The translations under genes were made by a program, and so were the position numbers. A stretch of 64,000 nt of DNA from Nonomuraea fuscirosea (GTDB lineage: Bacteria; Actinomycetota; Actinomycetes; Streptosporangiales; Streptosporangiaceae): the NCBI RefSeq assembly GCF_003001935.1, contig NZ_PVNG01000018.1, positions 217,045 through 281,044 on the forward strand. The letters run 5' to 3'. Shown here in pieces: positions 51,574 to 59,446 of the stretch. A model generated the notes under the pieces. That model ran no database searches, was not told the origin of the DNA, and saw only the letters and a program-made list of their open reading frames with translations. Position 1 is the first letter of the stretch; each line of letters begins with the position of its first letter.

Positions 51574-53427
51574 TCATCGCGACCCCTCGTGTGCCTCGGT
51601 GCCGGCGAGGTAGTCCCTGGCCTGCAGTTCGAACAGCTCGGCGTAGCCGCCGCCGGCGGTCATCAGCTCGTCGTGCGTGCCCCGCTCGGCGATCTCCCCG
51701 TCGCGCAGGACGACGATCAGGTCCGCCGCCCGTACCGCGCCGAGCCGGTGGGACACGAGCAGGCTCGTGCGTCCCGCGCGGAGCCGGGCCAGGCGGGTGT
51801 GGATCTCGTGCTCGGCGCGGGCGTCCAGGCCGGCGCTCGGCTCGTCGAGGACGAGCAGGTCACGGCCCTCGCGGAGCAGGACGCGGGCCAGCGCCAGCCG
51901 CTGCCACTGCCCGCCGGACAGCACCACCCCGGCCTCGTCCGTCTCCTCCTCCTCGTGGAAGAAGATGCGGCTCAGCATCGTCTCGTAGCCGCGCGGCAGC
52001 GCTCGTACGACGTCGTGCACGCCCGCCAGCCGGGCCGCGTCCTCGATGCGGGGCCGGTCGTGCAGTGCCTCGATCTCGCCCATGGCGATGTTCTCGGCGG
52101 CGGTGAGGTCGTAGCACATGTAGTCCTGGAACAGCACGCCCATCCTGCGGCGCAGCTCGGCGGGCGGCACGTCGCGCAGGTCCACGCCGTCCCAGCGGAT
52201 CGAGCCGCGAGAGGGGTCGTAGAAGCGGCACAGCAGCTTGATCAGGGTGCTCTTGCCGGCGCCGTTGAGGCCCACCAGCGCCACCGTGGCGCCGTACGGG
52301 ATGGTCAGGGTGACGCCGCGCAGCACCCACGGATGGCCGTCGTCGTAGCGGAACCACACGTCGCGCAGTTCGATGCCGCGCCGCAGCGCGGGCAGCCCGG
52401 CGGATCGGCGGGACGGCGAGGGCAGGTCGTCGGGCAGCGACGTGACGTCGGCGTGGTACCCGAACAGCAGCAGCGCGTGATGCGCGCCGGCCACGGTCTC
52501 GACCAGCCCGACGAGCGCGGCCTGCGTCCCGGCCACGGCGGCGGCGAACGCCGTCACGTCACCCAGGCTCAGCCCCCCGTCCAGCGCGGCGAACACCGCC
52601 CACAGCAGGCCCGCGCCGGAGACCGCGGTGGACAGCAGGGCGAGCAGCGACTGGGTGAGCGCCTCACGCCGGTCGAGCCGCCGCTCACCCTCCTGGGCCG
52701 CCGCGAGCGCGCCGAGCACCCTGGACTTGAGGAAGCCGCCGAGCCCGAACATCCGGACCTCTTTGGCCGCCTTCACGTCGGTGATCAGCGAGGAGTACAG
52801 GATCTGCCGCCGCGCCGTGGCCGACAGGCCCGCCAGCGTCCCGACGCGCCGCTTGACCATGGCCGTCCGCGCGATCAGGGCGGGCACGGCCGCCGCCGTC
52901 ACGAGCCCCGCCATGGCCGGGCTCAGCACCAGCAGGCTGATCAGCAGGCTGACCAGCGCGAGCACGTTGCGTACCGCGTCGAACAGGCCGGAGGTCAACG
53001 GGGTGAGAGCGCCGCCGGTCGCCTCCGTCGCCATCCGCAGCCGGTCGTGGAACGCCGGGCTCTCGAAACGAGACAGACCCTGGAAACCGGTGACGGAGGC
53101 GTAGAGCTGGTCCTGCAGCCGCCGGTCCAGCCGCCGGTCGAGCTCCGCCCGCAGGTACGCCGTGACATGCGGCACGATCCCCGCCGCCAGCCCGAGCAGG
53201 GCGAGCAGGCCGGCCGCGCGGAAAGCCCCGCCCGCGTCCGCGACGGTGAGCGCGTCGACGAGGAGCTTCGTCCCCCACACGGTCCCGGCCGGCAGCAGGC
53301 CGGTGACCAGCGTGACCGCCAGCTGGCACGCCGCCGGCCCCGGCGCCGCCCGCCAGGCCAGCAGCGCCACCGTGGCGATGTGCCGCCACGGCCGGCCCGG
53401 CAGGCCGCCGGCGGTCGCCGCGCTCAT
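51574..53427 (-). CDS. ABC exporter (TM-NBD half transporter)
   Basis: 617 aa. Six TM helices in residues ~20-310, then an NBD with Walker A VGLNGAGKSTLI, signature VLSGGQWQRLALARVLL, Walker B LLVLDEP and H-loop VSHR. There is no N-terminal C39 peptidase, so leader removal would need another enzyme. ATG 53427 overlaps the thioredoxin-like stop as ATGA. A likely exporter of the Cys-rich peptide. Confidence 0.87.
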   Translation of the reverse strand: MSAATAGGLPGRPWRHIATVALLAWRAAPGPAACQLAVTLVTGLLPAGTVWGTKLLVDALTVADAGGAFRAAGLLALLGLAAGIVPHVTAYLRAELDRRLDRRLQDQLYASVTGFQGLSRFESPAFHDRLRMATEATGGALTPLTSGLFDAVRNVLALVSLLISLLVLSPAMAGLVTAAAVPALIARTAMVKRRVGTLAGLSATARRQILYSSLITDVKAAKEVRMFGLGGFLKSRVLGALAAAQEGERRLDRREALTQSLLALLSTAVSGAGLLWAVFAALDGGLSLGDVTAFAAAVAGTQAALVGLVETVAGAHHALLLFGYHADVTSLPDDLPSPSRRSAGLPALRRGIELRDVWFRYDDGHPWVLRGVTLTIPYGATVALVGLNGAGKSTLIKLLCRFYDPSRGSIRWDGVDLRDVPPAELRRRMGVLFQDYMCYDLTAAENIAMGEIEALHDRPRIEDAARLAGVHDVVRALPRGYETMLSRIFFHEEEETDEAGVVLSGGQWQRLALARVLLREGRDLLVLDEPSAGLDARAEHEIHTRLARLRAGRTSLLVSHRLGAVRAADLIVVLRDGEIAERGTHDELMTAGGGYAELFELQARDYLAGTEAHEGSR

Positions 53428-53933
53428 GCCGTCGCGGCCGTCTCGGCCAGGCGTTCCAGGGCGAGCTCCGCCTGGATGATCCGTCCGTCCGCGTCGAGCC
53501 GCAGGAACAGGGGGAACGCCTGGATGCCGAGCTCGGCGACCACGGCGTCCGCGTCCGCGCCCGAGACCACCGGGGCCGCGTCGCCGATCGCGTCCACCAG
53601 GCCGCGCAGCAGCGGGTCCGCGCCGGTGACGAACGCCAGGGACGTGCCCGGCCTGGCCGCGGCCGCGAACACCGGCGCGTGCTCGTGGCAGCTGTCGCAG
53701 CCGGCGTCGAAGAACGCCACCAGCCGCGGGCGGGCCTCGGTGTCCGCGGCCGTCCCCGGCAGCGTGCGGCCGATCAGGAACGACGGGTCGTAGGGCAGCG
53801 TCCGCGGCTCACCGGCCAGGCGCGCCAGCTCCGCGGTGTGCTCGCGCAGCCGGCGCAGCACGGCGAACGTCAGCAGCAGGTCGAACAGGCACAGAGCGCC
53901 GACCAGGACGACAGCGGCGATCAGGTAGGGCAT
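53424..53933 (-). CDS. Membrane-anchored thioredoxin-like protein (CDSC)
   Basis: 169 aa. TM at ~3-26, then a TlpA-like domain with DAGCDSCHEHAP near residue 80. Third such protein in the cluster. Its start overlaps the end of the 42-aa peptide frame and its end overlaps the ABC exporter start, showing a tight operon. Confidence 0.83.
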   Translation of the reverse strand: MPYLIAAVVLVGALCLFDLLLTFAVLRRLREHTAELARLAGEPRTLPYDPSFLIGRTLPGTAADTEARPRLVAFFDAGCDSCHEHAPVFAAAARPGTSLAFVTGADPLLRGLVDAIGDAAPVVSGADADAVVAELGIQAFPLFLRLDADGRIIQAELALERLAETAATA

Positions 53934-54049
53934 CGGGCGATCTCACTTCCGGGCGTGGGAGGGAGCGGAGGAAGGAGCCGCGAGATCACCGAGCCGTACG
54001 ACGAGCGTTCGAGCACCCGGTCGCCGAGGACGCGCAGGTTCGCCGTCAT
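53921..54049 (-). CDS. 42-aa peptide with the same leader, core missing (peptide II)
   Basis: MTANLRVLGDRVLERSS... shares LGDRVLxR with the leader of the 64-aa peptide, but the rest is Pro/Ser-rich with one Cys. GGAGAGG precedes ATG 54049, and it lies behind a SARP-type promoter. It overlaps the thioredoxin-like start by 13 bp. It may be a decayed precursor, or a coupling leader for translation of the downstream operon. Confidence 0.55.
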   Translation of the reverse strand: MTANLRVLGDRVLERSSYGSVISRLLPPLPPTPGSEIARCPT

Positions 54050-54090
54050 GAGGAAAGCGCCTCTCCTTCCGCCGTAGCGAGTCGGTCGCA

Positions 54091-54145
54091 ACGGTAAGGA
54101 GAGGGCCTACAAAAGGATCTACAAAAGAGATACAACCGCACTACA
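54091..54145 (-). promoter_or_regulatory. SARP-type promoter of peptide II / exporter operon
   Basis: Four TACA (TGTA on the minus strand) at 54108, 54120, 54131 and 54142, spaced 12, 11 and 11 bp. The nearest TGTAG is exactly 10 bp upstream of -10 box TACCGT (54096-54091), identical to the peptide I promoter. Confidence 0.65.
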
Positions 54146-54172
54146 CGGGCGGCTTCCCGCGACCCGGCCGCT

Positions 54173-56029
54173 TCAGCGGGCGGCGAGTTCGCCGGCGAAG
54201 ATGCGCAGCAGTTCGTGCATGCGGAACCGGTCCGCGTCGATCAGCTCCAGCAGGCGAGCCTTCATCAGCTCGTCGAGGGCGGCCTCCGCCTCCTCCGCGG
54301 CGACGCCGAGCAGCTCGGCGGCACGCGCCAGGCCGATCTCCGGCAGGTCGGCCGCGCCGAACAGGCGGAAGGCGCGCAGCGCGACGTCCTGGCCCGGGCA
54401 CTCGCGCAACGCGGCCAGGCTCGCCTCGAAGGAGGAGCGCACGCTCAGCCCGGCCGTCTGCAGCTCGTCGAGCCTGCGCCCGCGGTCACGCAGCCGTTCG
54501 GCGAAGCGGGCCAGCGACCAGTCGGGGCGGCCGGCCAGGCGGGCGGCGGCGATGCGCAGCGCCAGCGGCTGGTGACCGCACAGGAGCGCGATGTCGGCCG
54601 CGGCGGCCGGCTCGGCGGCCACCCGGGCCTCGCCCGTGAGCAGGGCCAGCATGCGTACGGACTCCGCCGGGCCGAGCATGCCGACGGAGACGTGCGCGGC
54701 GTCCAGGGTGCTCAGCATGGGACGACTCGTCACCACCGCCGCGCACCCACCACCGGCCGGCAGCAGGGGCGCCACCTGCGCGGCGTCGGCGGCGTTGTCG
54801 AGGAACACCAGCACCCGCCGGTCGGCCAGCATCGACTGGTAGACCGCCGCCGCCTCGGCCTGGCCGGCCGGCACGTCGCCGGGCGGCACGCCCAGCGCCC
54901 GCAGGAACCGGCCGAGCACCTCCTCGGGCCGCAGCGGGGCCAGCTCGGGGGCGCAACCCTGCAGGTCGGAGTAGAGGTGGCCGTCGGAGTAGTGCCCGGC
55001 GGCCAGGTGCGCGGCCCGTAACGCCAGCGCCGACTTCCCGGCCCCGGCCGGCCCGTGCAGCGCCAGCACGCGCGAGCCTCCCCCGGCGTCCCAGGGCGGC
55101 GGCGTGGCGGGGCCGGTCGTACTGAGCGGAGGGTCGTCGCGGCCCAGGACCTGGCCGGCCAGGGAAAGCTCGGCCGAGCGGCCGGTGAACACCGCCGGTT
55201 CCCTGGGCAGTTGCCGGGGCTGGGGCCGGGGGCGGCGGCCGAGGACGGAGGCGCCCGGCGGCGCCACGTCCGGTTCTCTGCGCAGGATCGCCTGGTGCAA
55301 TTGGCGCAGCTCAGGGCCGGGTTCCACGTCGAGCTCGTCGGCCAGCGCCTGGCGGGCGGTACGGAAGGCGTCGAGTGCCCCGGCCACGTCGCCGCACCGG
55401 TACAGCGCGACCATGAGCCGCCCGCGCAACCCCTCCCGCAGCGGGTGGCGCACCGTCAGCGCGCGCAGCCGCTCGGCCGCCGCCGCGTGCCTGCCGAGTG
55501 CGAACTGCACCTCCGTGAACTCCTCGACCGTGTTCAGGTATCGCTCGGTCAGGTGGGCGGCGACCTCACGCAGGGCCGGCCCCAGCGGCACGTCCTCGAT
55601 CGGCGTCCCCCGCCACAGCGCCAGGGCCGTGGCGAACTCGTCGTGCGCCGCCTCCAGCTTCCCCCGCTCACAGAACCGGCGAGCGCGTACGGACGCCGCC
55701 TCGAACCGGGCGAGGTCGAACTCGGCGGGCTCCACCCGCAGCAGATAGCCGCCGTCGGCGGTGACCAGCCGCTCCTCGTCCGGGTGGCCGTCGGGGGAGA
55801 GCAGGTGGCGCAGCCGCATGAGGTACGTACGCAGATTCGCCACCGCCGAGGACGGAGGCCGCTCGTCCCACACCTCGGCCACCAGCGAGGAGACCGGCAC
55901 CGGCCGCCCCGCGTGCGCGAGCAGCATGGCGAGGAGCGTGCGCTGCTTGGGCGCCGCGATGCGCAGCGGCGTGACGCCGGACTGGATCCGCATCGGGCCG
56001 AGGAGCTGAAAGCGCAAAGCGGCCCTCAC
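54173..56029 (-). CDS. SARP-family regulator with NB-ARC ATPase (copy 2)
   Basis: 618 aa. Trans_reg_C (~1-95), BTAD (~100-250) and NB-ARC with Walker A LHGPAGAGKSALAL, VLVFLDNAADAAQV. It begins with FQLLGPM. GTG 56029 overlaps the rhodanese stop as GTGA (56026-56029), so it is coupled to the sel operon. Its plan and sequence resemble copy 1, suggesting duplication. Confidence 0.87.
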   Translation of the reverse strand: MRAALRFQLLGPMRIQSGVTPLRIAAPKQRTLLAMLLAHAGRPVPVSSLVAEVWDERPPSSAVANLRTYLMRLRHLLSPDGHPDEERLVTADGGYLLRVEPAEFDLARFEAASVRARRFCERGKLEAAHDEFATALALWRGTPIEDVPLGPALREVAAHLTERYLNTVEEFTEVQFALGRHAAAAERLRALTVRHPLREGLRGRLMVALYRCGDVAGALDAFRTARQALADELDVEPGPELRQLHQAILRREPDVAPPGASVLGRRPRPQPRQLPREPAVFTGRSAELSLAGQVLGRDDPPLSTTGPATPPPWDAGGGSRVLALHGPAGAGKSALALRAAHLAAGHYSDGHLYSDLQGCAPELAPLRPEEVLGRFLRALGVPPGDVPAGQAEAAAVYQSMLADRRVLVFLDNAADAAQVAPLLPAGGGCAAVVTSRPMLSTLDAAHVSVGMLGPAESVRMLALLTGEARVAAEPAAAADIALLCGHQPLALRIAAARLAGRPDWSLARFAERLRDRGRRLDELQTAGLSVRSSFEASLAALRECPGQDVALRAFRLFGAADLPEIGLARAAELLGVAAEEAEAALDELMKARLLELIDADRFRMHELLRIFAGELAAR

Positions 56030-56493
56030 TCGCCCGGCCCGCGCGGCGGCGTCGGCCGGGCGGGGCGGACCGTCGGCAGGCCGGCCTCCGTCCAGGCGTC
56101 GAACCCGCCGATGACGTCGGTGGCGTTGTGCAGCCCGAGCTCGCGCAGCGCCGCCGCGGCCAGCGAGGAGGAGTATCCCTCCGCGCAGATGACGATCCAC
56201 TGGGTGTGGGGGGAGCTCGCCTCGGGGATGCGGGCCGCGCAGGTGGGGTCGAGCCGCCATTCCAGGTGGTTGCGCTCGATCACGACCGCTCCGGGGATCT
56301 CTCCCGCGGCCCTGCGCTGGTGCTCCGGCCGGGTGTCGACGAGTTTCGCGCCACGGCCCACGGCGGACCACGCCTCGGCGGGCCGCAGGCGCCGGTATCC
56401 CGCGCGGGCCCGCGCCAGCAGCCCGTCGATCTCAGCCGCGCGGGCGTAAGGCTCGCCGGTCGTTGTCGACGCGCTGAGTGATTCCGCGGGCAT
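56026..56493 (-). CDS. Rhodanese-domain sulfurtransferase
   Basis: 155 aa. Active loop VICAEGYSSS holds the catalytic Cys; LVDTRPEHQRRAAGEIPGA is the usual rhodanese N-terminal motif. It may carry sulfur or selenium as persulfide/perselenide. The start lies inside the 3' end of selB (62-bp overlap) and the stop overlaps the SARP copy 2 start. Confidence 0.84.
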   Translation of the reverse strand: MPAESLSASTTTGEPYARAAEIDGLLARARAGYRRLRPAEAWSAVGRGAKLVDTRPEHQRRAAGEIPGAVVIERNHLEWRLDPTCAARIPEASSPHTQWIVICAEGYSSSLAAAALRELGLHNATDVIGGFDAWTEAGLPTVRPARPTPPRGPGE

Positions 56494-58168
56494 CGAGGCA
56501 CTCCAGGAGGGGAAGGGCGACGCGGCGGCTGGTGGCCAGGGCCACCCGCGCGTCGCTGACGGTGAAGGGTGAGGGGAGCTCCGCGAGCGTGTTCGCGGCC
56601 TGGTCCAGCGCGTCGGGCAGGAGCACGACGTTCTTCCCGATCGACAGCACCGCGCCCGCGTGCAGCGCGGCCGCCAGTGCCTTGCCCGTGAGGCCGAGCT
56701 CGGCCAGGCGTTCGGCGGTGGGGGCGTTGAAGGGGTGCTCGGCGAGGTCCGCGGTCAGCCGCGCGACCGCCTTGGCGATCGCGGGCGGCAGCGACCTGGC
56801 GGCGGGCAGGATGCGCCCGCCCTCGACCACCAGCGGCGGTGCGACGAGTGCTTCGGCGAGTCGCCGGTCGGGCAGATCCAGCAGCTGGGCCGCGGCGTCC
56901 ACGGTGATCCCCGGGTCGTGCGGGGGCCGTCGCGCGACGTGGTCGGCGAGCCGGCGGGTCAGCGAGGCCCAGTGCCCCGGGTCGGCGTACCAGTCGCCGG
57001 CCACCGGCGTCCCGGCGGGAGGGCAGCCCATCGTCCTGAGCTCGCCGCCCGTCAGCAGGCCGTGCCAGCGCAGCAGCGCCGCCGCGTCGGGCACGGTCAC
57101 CTCGTCGAGCGCCGCCGCTCTGGCCGCTGCGGCGCCCCTGCGCCGCAGCGCGGCGGGGCGGACGTCCAGCACGAGGAGCCCGGCGACGATCTCCCGCCTG
57201 CCGGGGTCGCGGAGCAGGCCCCGATCTCCCGTCCGCAGGGGCAGGTGACGGTCGAGGGTGAGCCTGGCGGTGCCGGCTCCCAGCATGCGGATCCTGGCGG
57301 GTACGGCGGCCGATCCCAGGTGCAGGATCGCCGTCTCCCCGCGCAGGTTCCCGGCCGGGTTCAGCCGGACGTCGACGACCCGGGCCGGCAACCACGCCCG
57401 CGGTGTCACCAGAGCCGTGCCGCGTGACAGGTCGGCGCGGTCGGCTCCCCGCAGGTTGACGGCGACGCGGGCGGTGGCGGTGACCCGCTCCGCCTTCTCG
57501 CCGAGTGTCTGCAGCCCCCGGATCCTGACCCGGTTCCCGTTCGCCTCCAGCTCGTCGCCGATGCTGAGCGTGCCCCCGGTCAGGGTGCCGGTGACGACGG
57601 TCCCCGCCCCGGTGATGGTGAACACCCGGTCGATCCACAACCGGACGGCCTCCTCGGTGTCCGGCTCGGGGAGCGTGGTGGCGAGCCGGGCCAGGGCGCT
57701 CTCCAGCTCGTCGAGCCCCTTCCCGGTCCTGCCGCTCACGACGACGCTGTCGATCCCCGCCAGGCCGGTCTTGCCGAGGTGGCCGTGCACCTGTGCCAGG
57801 GCGGGTTCCGGATCGGCGAGGTCGGCCCGGGTGACGACCGCGAGGCCGTGCCGTACGCCCAAAGCCTCCAGCGCCGCCAGGTGCTCGGCCGACTGGGCCT
57901 GCCAGCCTTGGTCGGCGGCCACGACGAACATCGCCGCGGGGCAGGGCCCCACCCCGGCCAGCATGTTGGTGACGAACCGCTCATGTCCCGGGACGTCGAC
58001 GAACGCGATCCGCTCGCCGGATCCGAGCGTGGTCCAGGCGAACCCGAGGTCGATGGTCATGCCGCGGCGGCGTTCCTCGGCCCAGCGGTCGGGCTCCATC
58101 CCGGTCAGCGCTCGTACCAGCGTCGACTTGCCGTGGTCCACATGGCCCGCGGTCGCGATCACGTGCAT
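56432..58168 (-). CDS. selB: Selenocysteine-specific elongation factor
   Basis: 578 aa. G1 GHVDHGKST, G2 GMTIDLGF, G3 DVPGHERF and a C-terminal winged-helix region (~400-578) identify SelB, which carries Sec-tRNA to UGA codons with a downstream SECIS element. ATG 58168 has AAGGG ~6 bp upstream. It overlaps the rhodanese gene. Confidence 0.92.
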   Translation of the reverse strand: MHVIATAGHVDHGKSTLVRALTGMEPDRWAEERRRGMTIDLGFAWTTLGSGERIAFVDVPGHERFVTNMLAGVGPCPAAMFVVAADQGWQAQSAEHLAALEALGVRHGLAVVTRADLADPEPALAQVHGHLGKTGLAGIDSVVVSGRTGKGLDELESALARLATTLPEPDTEEAVRLWIDRVFTITGAGTVVTGTLTGGTLSIGDELEANGNRVRIRGLQTLGEKAERVTATARVAVNLRGADRADLSRGTALVTPRAWLPARVVDVRLNPAGNLRGETAILHLGSAAVPARIRMLGAGTARLTLDRHLPLRTGDRGLLRDPGRREIVAGLLVLDVRPAALRRRGAAAARAAALDEVTVPDAAALLRWHGLLTGGELRTMGCPPAGTPVAGDWYADPGHWASLTRRLADHVARRPPHDPGITVDAAAQLLDLPDRRLAEALVAPPLVVEGGRILPAARSLPPAIAKAVARLTADLAEHPFNAPTAERLAELGLTGKALAAALHAGAVLSIGKNVVLLPDALDQAANTLAELPSPFTVSDARVALATSRRVALPLLECLDARGITQRVDNDRRALRPRG

Positions 58169-58248
58169 GCGCGCCCTTCGGCGGGGCAGGCCCGTCGTAC
58201 AGAACTGCGTCGATCCACTCGCGATCCATCTCCCGATGCGCAGATCAG

Positions 58249-58341
58249 CGGAGGCGGACGGGAATCGAACCCGCCGCGCCGAGATGCTCGGCGCCACTGG
58301 TTTTGAAGACCAGGAGGGTCACCAGACGCCCAAACGCCTCC
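58249..58341 (-). tRNA. selC: tRNA-Sec (anticodon TCA)
   Basis: 93 nt. The anticodon stem CTGGT/ACCAG surrounds loop CTTCAAA (anticodon TCA). The acceptor pairs GGAGGCG with CGCCTCC and has discriminator G. A long extra arm (GCGCCGAG/TCGGCGC) follows and the T loop is TTCGATT. CCA is not encoded. It lies 80 bp upstream of selB. Confidence 0.92.
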
Positions 58342-58410
58342 GGCAGAGATCATAGACCGGTGAATCGGGCGTAAAGCACGTCCTTCGGCCGGTCCGGTTG
58401 GAGGCGCAGG

Positions 58411-59403
58411 TCAGGACCGGACGATGATGGTGTGTCCGGTGTTCTCGATCAGTTCACCGATCACGGGAGCGCCGGGGATCTCCCCCGCGACCAGCAGCCC
58501 GCCAGAGGTCTGCGCGTCGGCCAGGAGCAGCAGGGTCTCCTCCGGGACGTCGCCGTGGTCGAGATGAGGGGCCACCCAGTCGAGGTTGCGCCGGGAACCT
58601 CCGGGCACGAACCCCTCCCGCAGGGCCTGCGCCGCGCCGTCCAGCACGGGCACGGCCGAGGCGTTGATCACCGCGGTGACCCCGGAGGCGCGGGCGAGTT
58701 TGTGCAGGTGACCCAGCAGGCCGAAGCCGGTGACGTCGGTGGCGCAGCCGATGCCGGCGGCCAGGGCCGCGCGGGAGGCGTCCGCGTTGAGCCTGGTCAT
58801 GGTCTCCACGGCGTGCGGGAACACCTCGCCGGTGCTCTTGTGCCGGTTGTTGAGCACACCCAGGCCGAGTGGCTTGGTCAGCGACAGCGGCAGGCCGGGG
58901 CGGCCGGTGTCGTTGCGGAGCAGCCGGTCGGGGTCGGCGGTGCCGGTGACGGCCAGGCCGTACTTGGGCTCGGCGTCGGTGACGCTGTGCCCGCCGGCCA
59001 GATGACAGCCGGCCCGCGCGGCCACCTCGGCGCCGCCGCGCAACACCTCGGAGGCCAGCTCGTACGGCAGCAGGTCAGGGGGCCAGCACAGCAGGTTGAG
59101 CGCGACCACCGGGCGCCCGCCCATGGCGTAGACGTCGGACAGGGCGTTGGCCGCGGCGATGCGGCCCCAGTCGTAGGGGTCGTCGACCACCGGGGTGAAG
59201 AAGTCGGCCGTACTGATGATCACGGCCCCGTCCTGCGTGCGGACCACGGCGGCGTCGTCGCCGGTCTCCAGGCCGACGACGAGTACGGCCGCGGGGTCTC
59301 GTGGACGGGGCATCTCCGCGCTGCCCAGGAGCCGTTCCAGGTCTCCCGCGGGGATCTTGCAGGCGCAGCCGCCGCCTTGGGCGTACTGTGTAAGCCTTTT
59401 CAT
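58411..59403 (-). CDS. selD: Selenophosphate synthetase
   Basis: 330 aa. The N-terminal LTQYAQGGGCACK contains catalytic Cys13 and Lys16 (Cys rather than Sec at the active site). TGDDAAVV, DFFTPVVDDPYDWGRIAAANALSDVYAMGG and GHSVTD complete the family pattern. It makes selenophosphate from selenide and ATP. ATG 59403 is leaderless (TAAAGT 6 bp upstream). Confidence 0.93.
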   Translation of the reverse strand: MKRLTQYAQGGGCACKIPAGDLERLLGSAEMPRPRDPAAVLVVGLETGDDAAVVRTQDGAVIISTADFFTPVVDDPYDWGRIAAANALSDVYAMGGRPVVALNLLCWPPDLLPYELASEVLRGGAEVAARAGCHLAGGHSVTDAEPKYGLAVTGTADPDRLLRNDTGRPGLPLSLTKPLGLGVLNNRHKSTGEVFPHAVETMTRLNADASRAALAAGIGCATDVTGFGLLGHLHKLARASGVTAVINASAVPVLDGAAQALREGFVPGGSRRNLDWVAPHLDHGDVPEETLLLLADAQTSGGLLVAGEIPGAPVIGELIENTGHTIIVRS

Positions 59404-59409
59404 GATCGC

Positions 59410-59415
59410 ACTTTA
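59410..59415 (-). promoter_or_regulatory. -10 box of leaderless selD promoter
   Basis: Minus-strand TAAAGT lies 6 bp before the selD ATG; no RBS. Confidence 0.5.
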
Positions 59416-59446
59416 AGGTGGCATAGGCCTCTTGGTTGGATTTTTC

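Noticed and set aside
53921..53923. Possible Sec readthrough of the peptide II TGA giving a Cys-rich extension
   Set aside because: The extension (ending ACSTCC) is the shifted frame of Leu-rich CTG codons in the overlapping TM segment of the thioredoxin-like gene, so Cys-richness is a by-product; no SECIS-like hairpin is evident.
55055..56449. A 464-codon open frame antisense to SARP copy 2
   Set aside because: No homology or RBS; the SARP frame has clear domains.
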